A DNA stretch of 64,000 nucleotides from assembly GCA_964036155.1 (NCBI GenBank), contig OZ038423.1, positions 12,725,249 through 12,789,248 on the forward strand, read 5' to 3'. Under the pieces are notes generated by a model that worked only from the letters and a program-made list of their open reading frames with translations, was not told the origin of the DNA and ran no database searches. Positions 14,425 through 24,700 of the stretch are shown here, piece after piece. The DNA is from Diploscapter coronatus. Lineage: Eukaryota; Nematoda; Chromadorea; Rhabditida; Rhabditidae. Every line of letters starts with the position of its first letter. The stretch's first letter is position 1. The position numbers and the translations under genes are program-made.

Positions 14425-15180
14425 GTAAGTGTCCAAGCCAATCTGCATCCAAGTCAAGGTCCTGCGAACGTTCGACCTCAAATTCACTCAAGTCCTTGCT
14501 CAAACCGATCCACTTCCTCAAATCTTCAAGCCGACTTCTTGCCAAGCCTTTCCAAATCAGCCTATTCCGTTTTGGGGAGTGCCCTGAGAGCGCGAAGTCC
14601 TGAAGCAAAATCAATCTGATCTTCATTCGATTCACACGGGTAACCAAGAGCCTCAAGATCTTCAATTCGATCAACGAATTCATCAACAATAATATCATTT
14701 TGATCAAGAAATCACTATTTCGCATCGAATATCGAAATCTCAAGAAACATTTAAACGAAATCTCTCGGACAAAGCCAAGAAAACACCGAAAAATCGAATC
14801 ACCAAATCCAAAATCATTCAGCGGCGGGCCTAATCCGATTCAGATATCTCGAAATTCATCTCTAGTCGCGTTCTTTCTGTCGGAGCGTCGTGAAGAAGCA
14901 AGATCTCTCACAAAAATCTCGTGTCCCATCAAATTCGCATCACCCGTGTAAGTCCGGTCGCCCAAATCATGCTCCTACCCAGATCCTGCGATCATTCTAA
15001 ACTCTACCTTGCCAAAATTCCCGCTCAAATCAGTCTTTCGATCAAGCCCTGCTCCAGCTGCTCCGAATTGTTCCACTTCAACCAAGCATCTGCCTCTTGT
15101 AAGTTCTGCGGACCAAATCTTCTACCTGCTCAGATCCTGCGAACATCCTGACTCTGAACTTGCCCTTGTCACTCAGAACC
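14425..15180 (+). repeat. GTAAGT-bearing degenerate repeat units
   Basis: Units start at GTAAGT 14425, 14948 and 15099. The last two are 151 bp apart and align clearly: GTAAGT, then CCAAATC, CAGATCCTGCGA, ACTCT and TTTCGATCAAGCC in the same order. The 14425 unit shares GTAAGT, AGCCAATCTGC and GTCCTGCGAACGTTCGACC. GTAAGT is the perfect metazoan 5' splice-site consensus. Confidence 0.55.
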
Positions 15181-15805
15181 AGCCTTTCGATCAAGCCACG
15201 CCTCAAACTGTTCTGAAACGCTCTGCATCATCTTTCGATCAAGCTATGTTCCAACCCAGTGCCCGAACTCTTCTGCATCAAATTCAAACGTTAGTCAAGA
15301 AAAATGCGTAACTGTAAATGACAGATACCTGGGAGAGTGCATGAAATAGCTGAATGAAAATGTGAAGAAAAAGAAGCGCCCATATTCTGAGGAGTGTCTA
15401 AGAAGTGCCTGAAAGCCTATCAAGTCTCTCTTGTGGAAGCCGCAGTGCCGTGAACCTAGCTACCAATTCGTCATTCAATATCTATCAAGTGAGGAAGAAT
15501 CAACCCCTGTGATTACATCTAAAATGCGGAAAATTATTTAAATTATTGAAAATCTTTGGAACTCGTGAAAATATTCTCTAAAACTATTGGAAAATATCTC
15601 GATATATCAAGAATCTTTTGAAGAACTCGTGGAATGTTCCGGAAACTCAAAAACCTAATCAACAAATCTATGATCCATTTAGCGGCCATGAGGCATTCAG
15701 AGTTGTTTCATCAAGCTGCAGAAAATCCAAGCCAAGTCTGAAGTTTCTTCAAAATTCTTTCACAAGTCACCTCAAGCACCTCATCAAACCCTCCAAATCC
15801 ACTCC

Positions 15806-16410
15806 TGTAAGTCACCAACCCAACCGCGTTCTCTGCATAGATCCACCACTCCAATGAACAAGTTCTCCATCCATCCTTTGGCGAAATCTCAAGTCCACCT
15901 GGGTCACCCAATCTGGTTCTGGTTCAAGTACGGGAATCTTTGGAATCTTCTGGGAGAAATGGCATGCGTGCGTATGGGAACAGTGGAAACAGTTGCGCTA
16001 CGGAGAGAGTGTCTTGGAAATCTTTGTGGGATTCTGGTTCTGGTAATGTAAGGTGATGACGGTCAGTATGTAACCAAAATGAAACTATCAAATATCAATT
16101 GATCAATTAATAACTATTGGAATCTTCAAACTTTGTGATATTATTCCTATTAAATTAAACCAATGGCATTTTAATGAATTATCAAATATGGAATCTACAA
16201 ATTTTCACTATTCTAGCTATTCAAAATGATGGAATTTGCTTCAAGATAATCGACATTTTCAGCGTTTTAATGGAATTTTAGGTTGTAATGAAGTGAATTT
16301 GGAAGAGAGCGTTGCGTGCGTATTGCTCTGCGAGCGTATCCTTGACCCAACTATTGTAAGTGTGACTGCCTTAACCGCGTTCTACGCATAGATCACCTCT
16401 ACCGTAATCC
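15806..16410 (+). repeat. pair of GTAAGT ... GCATAGATC repeats, 550 bp apart
   Basis: At 15806 GTAAGT is followed by ACCGCGTTCTCTGCATAGAT, and at 16356 GTAAGT by ACCGCGTTCTACGCATAGAT, each in the same register. The second copy continues into CCTGCGACATCG, like the units at 14.4-15.2 kb, so these seem to be members of one repeat family. Confidence 0.55.
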
Positions 16411-16724
16411 TGCGACATCGTGTCGAGACCCTGTGGTTCCTAAGGTTCAGTTCAATCCTGTATACGGTGTACTCCAAACTACAAATCTATCAAATAGGTA
16501 CGCAAAACCAAGTAATCCGTCAAAGTTTTTAGCTCTACAGCGTTGAGCGTAAGCGTTATGCATCCAATCGGGTTCTATCTATTCAATTTGGGTAATTTTC
16601 GAGTTTAACATCATCTGAATGGTTTTAAGCTATGAGGCGTATGGAATCAAAGGCGTTCTGCCAGTGTATTATCAAATTAGGCTAACCGGGAAAACATGTA
16701 GGGTCAGAAACTAAACCCGTTAAA

Positions 16725-17235
16725 GTGTTCAGAAGGTGCGCATGGGATAGGGATCTGCTTCACCAGGCTACAGTATCTTCAAGCCACAAACTACAATCAA
16801 ACCGTATTTTTATCAGTCTATCGAAGTTAAGTGTGTTCAGGAAAGAAGCGATGAAAGTCGAGTGTCCCAAAATTCCAACTTCAATCAAAACCAGTACCTT
16901 TACCAATATTCCCAACTTTACCGTGTTCAGATAAGCGTAACAAGGGTTCAATCTCAAGTTCGAGTGATGAAGATGAAATGTGTCCCAAACCTCGAGAAAA
17001 TCAGTACCTTTATCCAAATCTTTGCGTTAACTTTGTTCAGAAACTACGAAGTGTCAAGAATGAAGCGTTACCTCAACTTTCAAGTGTCAACTTCGAAAAC
17101 TCCAGTATTTCTAAAATCTATCGAGCTCAGAGTGTTTAGGGTGAAGAAAGAAGTTCAATTCCAAGGTTCAAAGTGATGAATGATGACAAGCGTTCCAAGC
17201 CAACCAACATATTCCAGTATCTTACGAAATTTCCA
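16725..17235 (+). repeat. degenerate tandem repeat, unit about 100 bp
   Basis: The landmark GTGTTCAG (or GTGTTTAG, TTGTTCAG) recurs at 16725, 16833, 16923, 17033 and 17132. A second landmark CCAGTACCTTTA (or CAGTATCTT) recurs at about 16771, 16891, 17001, 17102 and 17214. The two landmarks alternate with spacings of 90-121 bp. GTGTCCCAAA is shared by two consecutive units (16862 and 16980). Units are diverged, so the array is old. Confidence 0.6.
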
Positions 17236-17639
17236 CCAAATCTGATTTTAGAATAGCGTCATGCAAAGAGGGTTACGAAACATCGTGTCAAGTATTTCCG
17301 ACCTAATTTCGAATTTCAACCTTTTAGTTCTTACGAAATATGAGGGTGTTCCAACCAAGCTTCAGGCTCCAACCAATATGATGCAATCAAGTTTACCTTT
17401 GGGTTATGCAATATTTCAACGTTTAGAAATGGCTTAAAGGCTTCTCCACCTCTGGAGGTTTCAATTCTGAAGGGTTCTACCAAACCACCATCGGTTTATT
17501 CCTATTATCACCTACCAAATCCCAATTTCAGACCTTGTGAAGTCCATTTATGGTTCCTACCCATTATCTTGGCCATCTACCATATCGAATAAGTCCCAAA
17601 CTTTAAAACCTGAAATTGTTTAGAGTCAACTTAACATGG

Positions 17640-18050
17640 AATTTGAATCGCACTTTTCGGGAAAACCGTTTCGAAATAGCGTATGAATTTTCGCTCATCG
17701 TGATAATTTTCTAGATATCGTATCCTCTCTTTCGTGCGTGCGTCTTGCGGTATCCTTGTCGTGTCCCAAGAGGTGTCGAATTTTTCTCCAACGGAATTTG
17801 CACTCAGTACGCTAATAATTGTGTTTTCGTTTATTCTAGATCGTGAAACTTGTCGCGGCAAACTTTGAAACTTCGTGCGTTAGTTCGGGAATCTTGATCG
17901 TGAAAACTTCGGGTTAAACGGTAATTTTTGTCGGGTTTTATTGATTTTATCAGATTTTATTGCGCTTATGGGCTTCGAATTTAAAGACCTATGATGTCCC
18001 CTACCAAGTATCCATTTTTACTTTACTTTTTTATAGTTACTTTTTTACTT
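17640..18050. other. compositionally distinct segment with a 76-codon ORF on the minus strand
   Basis: This stretch is richer in CG dinucleotides than the surrounding AT-rich DNA. The minus strand is open from 17861 to 17631 (76 codons, starting MPRQVSRSR, charged and low in hydrophobics). I recognise no family and see no flanking exons. It could be a remnant gene, a repeat-encoded piece or chance. Confidence 0.2.
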
Positions 18051-20089
18051 TACATTTATTTTTTTAAATATTTTTTATTTATTTTTTTACTTTTTAAATA
18101 TGGGAATACCTCAAGGCCTTGACGGTACCTATTATATCTATATAATATAGTTATTATACTTATTATTCGCGCTAGACTTAAATTTAGATAATTCCTAAAT
18201 TGAAATATCAGATACTTAAAGAACCTCATATTTGAAGAAAGCAATGGTCTTGAATAATGATCTCAGAATCTTAATGATCTCAAATATAATGATCTCTTAA
18301 TGATATAATGATCTAAAAATGCTTATCACAATGATTACTTCGTTTTGAAAAATAACGGAAAGCAAATCTTTACAACCGAATTGAAATCATCTCACTATCG
18401 AAAATTCGCATAGCAACTATGATCAGGCATTCAAGTGATATTCACGCATATAAGATGCATATTTTGACATCTAAAATTTCTATCGTACAAATTATGGCAT
18501 CAAAATTACTCCATGAAAATCCTACCGTAATTATTTCATCATCAACACTACTCCACTAAAAATTCATCATACCATTAAACTGTACATTAAACCCACATCA
18601 TGATAACTTGCCATAGAAATTCTAGCCAACCCAAATACTTCATCAATAATATTGCGCAAATATGTAATTGCAATAATTATTACCCATAAAATTAGTGCAA
18701 TACAAGACATCTAAATACCATCACCATAATCATACCATCTAAAATTCAACCAGTCACCCCTAAATTTCATATTTTAAACCATCGGTAATTGCGTGTAAGT
18801 CCTGGAATTTCGATTTTTCCTTGCTCAACCCGGGATTAGCGCCCCCAAATCTATTTTAGGTTTAAATATCCTGGCTTATGATTATTATTATTATCCAGTC
18901 CTAAATATTCAATTCTGACTTGCTCCTGACCTCTGAAACCTCAAATATCCATGGGTGGTTCTTTACCGGGGAATGGAAAATGAATCCTGGACCTATCTTG
19001 GAATCTTGGAATACCTGGAATGTCTCGTATATGGACCCCGTATGTTTTGGAACTATCTAGGATCTCCCTTTGTGAAGTATTATTCAATTCCTATGTCTCT
19101 AAATGAATCGATCACGCCAAGTAAGCTCATTAGGTACGTCTTACTCTTCGTCATTAACGTTGTGTTAAATTAGTTCAATATCAATAATTCATGCTAAATT
19201 AAAAGTCATGCAATATGCATCTAGTGTGGTATTTAAATGCGAATGATTATGTCTTAATTATCAAATACCTTATTTCTGGTCATCAAAAATGTGCTCTATT
19301 TTGCACTCGCAACGATACCAAATTACTAATCTTTTGCTTCAGGGGATTTTTGCAAAAATGTCGCCAATTCGTGCAGATTGAACCAGCACTGTTTCCGTTT
19401 GCTTGTGATTTCTCTCTAGCGACCCGCATCCTAGCCGCTGAATCATTTCGCCAAACCGCACACCGACTTCCCCTCCTAGTGTTTGTCCCGTCACCTCCAC
19501 TCTACCTTCTATTTTTGGATTGAACTCCCGCTTCCCAGCTGAAGTTTTGGCAAAAGTTCATATTCCTGTCGCTGAGTTTTCAACCGCCGACCCTAATTTT
19601 TACCCATTGATCAACCGCCTATTCAAGCCCCACTATACCACGATCTGTCTCGATTGAATTTGGATATTTACATAACGCCTATTCATGCACAATATTGGCT
19701 GTCATACTTGAATTTGTGGCTCATGCGATGACTTTGGTATTCTTCTAATCGGTATACACGTATTTAACATTTTTCTATTTGGGTAATTTATAGATGAAGT
19801 GTCCTATAGAAATCGCCTGGAACCTCCTTGGTTTTGTCTCATTCAAGTTTAATATCAATCATGCGATGATTTGTGGTTCAACCTATTGATTTAGCTCGGC
19901 CTTGTTGACATCCTAGAGAATTTTACAACCTTTTTGTCGAGGGTATCCCTCTAATTCTTCAAAAACTTGTAAAATTCGCCCCCGCAGCTCCGTGAAAGCG
20001 CACTCGCACTACATATATGATCCGTCAACGAGTCATCAATGATACCCCCGTCTATTTTGGTGGCGTATACTTTGCGAATGCTCTAAAAT

Positions 20090-20690
20090 GTGTCTCTGAT
20101 TTTCAAGTTTTTCGGCTTTGGGTAGTAGTTTAAATTTCCAACTGATTAATCCTTAAATTTACCATTGTAATGCACCTTTCAAATGTCTTAAACTTTAATT
20201 TCGCCTAAATGATACCCTCAATTTAGTGTGATATTTCAATATTTTGCTAGCAACGATATTAACATCAGATTATTATGTTCTTTAAAAATGCTCGCAAAAA
20301 TAATGTTGTCGAAGATCTTCAAATCACCTCTAATGTTGAATTTGGTTTTGGTTTTTGTAATTGTCATCAGAAATGCCAAGATTAGATTGCTCTATATAAA
20401 TATGCTATTTTCGTCCCCGCCTTGAAGTTTCACATTTAATCAATTAAAATAGATTTTCTTCGGTGGTTCTTGGTTGTAAACACTTCACGCTTATTTTGCG
20501 ATGACCGTCTAGCTTTTCCGGTCAAATATTTTCCTCGGAGTTGTGCTTTCCAAGAGCATGTTTGTCGGTTTTAGGCCTTCTCAAATTGAGCACCAATTTT
20601 CAACTCCTTAACTGTGTATAATCCCTCGATTTAGTCCGATAATCCCAATATGCCAATAATTTGCGTTTTTTTCTAAACTTGGCTGTCGTC
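20090..20690 (+). repeat. two diverged copies of a longer repeat unit
   Basis: Around 20095-20265 and 20555-20665 the same order recurs: TTTTCGG or TCGGTTTTAGG, then AATTTTCAACT or AATTTCCAACT, then CCCTCRATTTAGT, GATA and CAATAT. The unit spacing is about 460 bp. A weaker third trace lies near 19590-19665. The copies are strongly diverged; dot-plot confirmation is needed. Confidence 0.35.
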
Positions 20691-21190
20691 TTAATTTCTT
20701 TCGGCCTTCGAATTTCCCTTAGGCGTATAATTTTGTGGTTTGTCTCGATTTTTGCATCCCCCGATTTTTCGGTGCTTCGGATTTTGTCGATCACTTCTAA
20801 TCTTGCTGGTTTCCTCGTGTTTCTTTACGAATTTAATTTCCACACGACGATTTCTCGGTTGCTATTTTTCAAATTGTCCGGTATTTCCCGCTAAAACTCA
20901 AATCCCCCAAAAACTGTCCCTCACCGTTGAAATGCCCCACCCGTGAACCGACACTCGCACTAAGCGTCCTTCAAAATCAAGTACCGTAGTCCGTACATAA
21001 GCCTTGATTAACCCTGGAGCATATTTCAAGCCTGCCCGCCCCTTATAGTCCACAATTTGTTGGTGATAATTCCATAAGTCGTAACCCCATTTTATTGGCT
21101 GCCTTATAAATGCCTTTATTCTGATTTGCACCCACCGTTTGGGTAATTGCTCTCAACCATATATTGACATTTTCGCGTTGGGTATTACGT

Positions 21191-21235
21191 GGGTAGATGG
21201 CGTAGTGGTATGTCGCTAGATATAGTCCTTTTGAA
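21191..21235 (+). pseudogene. tRNA-like A-box relic
   Basis: GATGGCGTAGTGGTATGTCGC resembles the D-arm and A box of a tRNA (TGGCNNAGTGG with a GCG/CGC stem). No anticodon arm, B box or acceptor stem is visible. Most likely a SINE or tRNA fragment. Confidence 0.3.
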
Positions 21236-21700
21236 CAAAAAACTCGTCACAGAAGTGTGTGGAACGGCCTCGCATCGCATTGATTTTTTGCCAACGATAA
21301 TCCAAACATTTATTTTCATGAATGGTGTGCTAAATGGTCAAATTAACCCTCAAAATCAAGCACAAATATATGCTAAATGTTAAATTTGAGTTAAAATTGC
21401 AACCAAGTGTCCGTAAACCTAGATTGGCGTGAAATACTTTGCTTTGGTATTATAAAAGTGGGTAATGGGGAAAGCGTTGCTAATGATTTAAAGAACAGTG
21501 TAAACTAAATCGTAAACTACCTAATGCTATATATTGATCTAATCGTTATGAAATGGGTTATCAGAGCGTTATCAATGAGAATTACATCGAAGCGTTAAAC
21601 TTAAAATGGTCGTATTTAAAGATCGTGTATTATCTTCGAAGATGGGGGTGTATTCTGAGGGAAAAATGAGTTAAACTAATAAAAAATGAGTGGTTTAAAT

Positions 21701-24700
21701 ATTAATGGAATGGCTTAAGTTCCGGGGGGTAATTATTTTTCTAACATTTATCTTTCTAGCTGCCAAAACTTGTGCACTATTTGGCAACACCCTTTTGCAA
21801 CTTACGGCGCAAAACAGACGCCTTTTTGAGTGGCTATCCTGTCTAAAACGCGCCAAACTTGTGAATACAGGATAATTTTTTGGAGATCTTTTGATTTATT
21901 TCATATTTTGTCGCCCACTTTATCATTTGACTTGATGATAAAGGCTGGGTTTTTGTGACTTCTTTTGAACAATAAAGTTTTTTGTACGGCGCATTTTTGT
22001 GTATGTTATTATGCATGTTAAATACAGACAAACAATTTTCGCAATACAACAGACAGAGAAACGAAAATAGATAGATAGGTTTTGAGTACTTAAAAAAATT
22101 GGAATATTTTTGGAAAAAGTACTCCAAGCTTAAAAGTTGCATGAATTTTAGTTGGTCTTCAAAGAAATCGTCGTCGAAAATCCGGAGAGAATTAGACTTT
22201 ATCTAGTTTTTCTTAAATCCGGAAGTTGGTCGGAAAAATCTTCTCATCTTTGAATTCTGGCTTTGTGATCCTTTCTCTAGAACGTTTGATTTCCTAAGTG
22301 CTAACAATCTTGCCTACTTATTCCTAAATTAACAGATTCTTTGAATAATCTTTGATATCTTAACATTCTTCTCGATGTAAATAAATTAACAATATTTGAT
22401 ACCTTTTTCTATACATGTCACATCTTTATATTCTTCTCATCATTTTATATTCATTCTATAATTGGCTAAATTATAATCTATCATTCTCAAATTTTTTATT
22501 TGAGTTTAAACAACATACATTCATTTTGACGCACGTATAATAAAGAAGGAACATCCGTTTACAATTTGATAAATGTCGAAGCCTTTAATTAAAGAACGCT
22601 TAACATTTTCCTTGAATGTTAAGCTTTATTAAATGTTAAAATGGTGAGTCATTATTTAATTTAAATCCACCTTCCTTAATGATTTTCATAGTTTATTTCC
22701 TCTATCTAAATCTGAATAAATAAATGTAAATTAGGCTTGTTAAGTTTGTTATAATTAGTACGAATGTTGCATGTGGGCAGTTATCAGACTACAAATTGTC
22801 TGACGTCAAAATCGAGGTGTTTTATTGAATAAATTAAAAATACAATTTCTTATCATATGATATGTCTAAATTTTGCATACTTTGTATCACCATGACCATC
22901 ATATCATGGTGAACAAAATTACATCAAACTTTCTTAAATTTTTATCATAACATCTCTTGAATTTCAATTTAAAGCTCTTTTATCCTCTGAAAATCCATCT
23001 TTTGTTCCCAAATCTTGGAATTAGTATACTGAATGGCTAATTTCTCTTTCTCATTCCTTACATCTGCCGTCTAATTTGACATTGAACCTATCTTAGCCAT
23101 CTGCTTTATGTCAAATGTTGACATTTCAATTTCACAGAAAAATGATATCTTTCGATTTTTTTGTCTTTTTTTTCTAAACATTAACTTATTACTCAAAAAG
23201 CATGTCTAAATTAAATAATGCATGCTTCTATCTCATCAAATTTCTAGGCTGGATATTTTGGAAGTAAAATTTTCGAGATCAACCGGAATTATCTAAAGTT
23301 TAAAGTACTAAATTTATCATCTTCAACTTATAGCGTAAAGCTTCCTTGAAGTTCTTTGAGGTAAGATAGTCGGAGTGACTCTAATATTCTTAGTCATTGT
23401 TTCCATCATAGACGCAGAGTTCGCTTTCAAATTTGCATTCTTCGTGATAGTCGACTGTCAAATGGCTTCTTCTTTAGAGTGAGAGGAGGCATTGAATATG
23501 CTAGAGCTCTTTTGACCGAAAGGTTTGGATTTCTCTTTCTTTTCCCTCTAATTTCCATACTATATCTTCCTTTTCTTTAGTTTCCCTTCTATTTTCCATG
23601 CAATTTCTCCATTTTCTGCCTCTCTCTTTCTAAAATTCATATAATATTTCTCGCTTTTCTATTTCTTTTCTCTCCCTTTTCTGTGCTATTTCCCTAACCC
23701 TTCTTATTTCACGTTCTGCTTCTCCGAACTCCCTCGAATTTTGGAACTCTCTAAGCGTCTTCCCTGAAAATCAATACCGCATTTATTATAGCCAGCCCCC
23801 TCTTTTGCTTTCGTTCTCTGCGTACCACTCATATGAGCTCCAGACAGAATAAACTAGAAGCGTTCTGGAATATTTTCCAGCAATTCTGGAACACTTTATA
23901 TTTTTCTTTCTAGAACATAGAGAGAATGATTCTGCCTTAATTTATTCTGATGAAGATCCGCTCTCTTCGAAAATTCAAATTCTTGAGCTCATTACATCTT
24001 TATTCTATAATAAAGAAGATGATTTTTAAAGTTGATTTTGATGAAGATCAACTTATTCTTGCATAAACCTAGCCTGAGAGAATAGGAAAGTTTCTATTCT
24101 CCTAAAATTCATGCCATAATATCTAACTTTGAGCTCTATTTCATTGAAAATAATAGACTTTTTGAGCCACCTGACAATTAAAAATTGAATTAACTCGGCG
24201 GGACTAAAGTGAATGTTTATCGTTAATTATTCGATCTATGAGATGTTAAAATTAACTCGAAGTACCTCTTTCTTTAAATAATTTGCAGAATTCCACGTGA
24301 CTCTTGCAAGTTTCAAATAGAAAGATATAACAATTTCTTGTATATCCTCAATTTATCTGAGGACTAACTAAATTTAACTCTAAGTGATAGCGATGTTAAA
24401 TTGCAGGAAAACTCACGTAATTTAACCTAATGCGACGTTTCTGTCATAGCTCCAAATCTGTGATATCAGTATTTAGTTAAGGATAAAATATCTAAAAATT
24501 CATGCCGAACAAGTCAAGTTAATGATAGAAAATAGCTTATTTTATTTCGAAGCATATTCTTCATGTAAAATTTACCTTATCACAATTCGATCCTAAACAA
24601 ATCTTCATTATATTTTCCGAATTATTTTTTCTTCTCGAAATTTGATACACTCAACCGTGCTCATTAATAGTCTGTTACTCATCGAGACTAATTCACCTTC

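Larger units (their letters stand above)
11893..21700 (+). ncRNA. candidate heat-inducible long non-coding transcript
   Basis: Inferred transcription unit downstream of the HSE/TATA/Inr promoter; its end is unknown and 21700 is only where the repeat-like texture fades. Apart from short chance ORFs I find no exon chain with conserved coding features. The first 170 bp are GC-rich with (CTG)5 near 12047. A (GC)n run lies at 12600-12613. From about 13.0 kb there are degenerate direct repeats: GTAAGT-bearing units, a tandem array of about 100 bp and longer units near 20.1-20.7 kb, each listed separately. The layout (heat-shock promoter, little coding potential, internal tandem repeats) resembles architectural stress RNAs such as fly hsr-omega. 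Alternatives are a spliced 5' leader of ubc-17 or simply a repeat-rich intergenic region with a decayed heat-shock promoter. Confidence 0.3.

Noticed and set aside
19330..19523. 64-codon open stretch after a TTCAG acceptor (contains FRQTAHRLPLL) as a possible ubc-17 exon
   Set aside because: No donor in phase, no family match I can defend, and it ends in TGA; length is within chance for this composition.
21843..22142. 99-codon minus-strand ORF
   Set aside because: Lys/Asn/Phe-rich composition expected from AT-rich DNA; no motif or exon partners.
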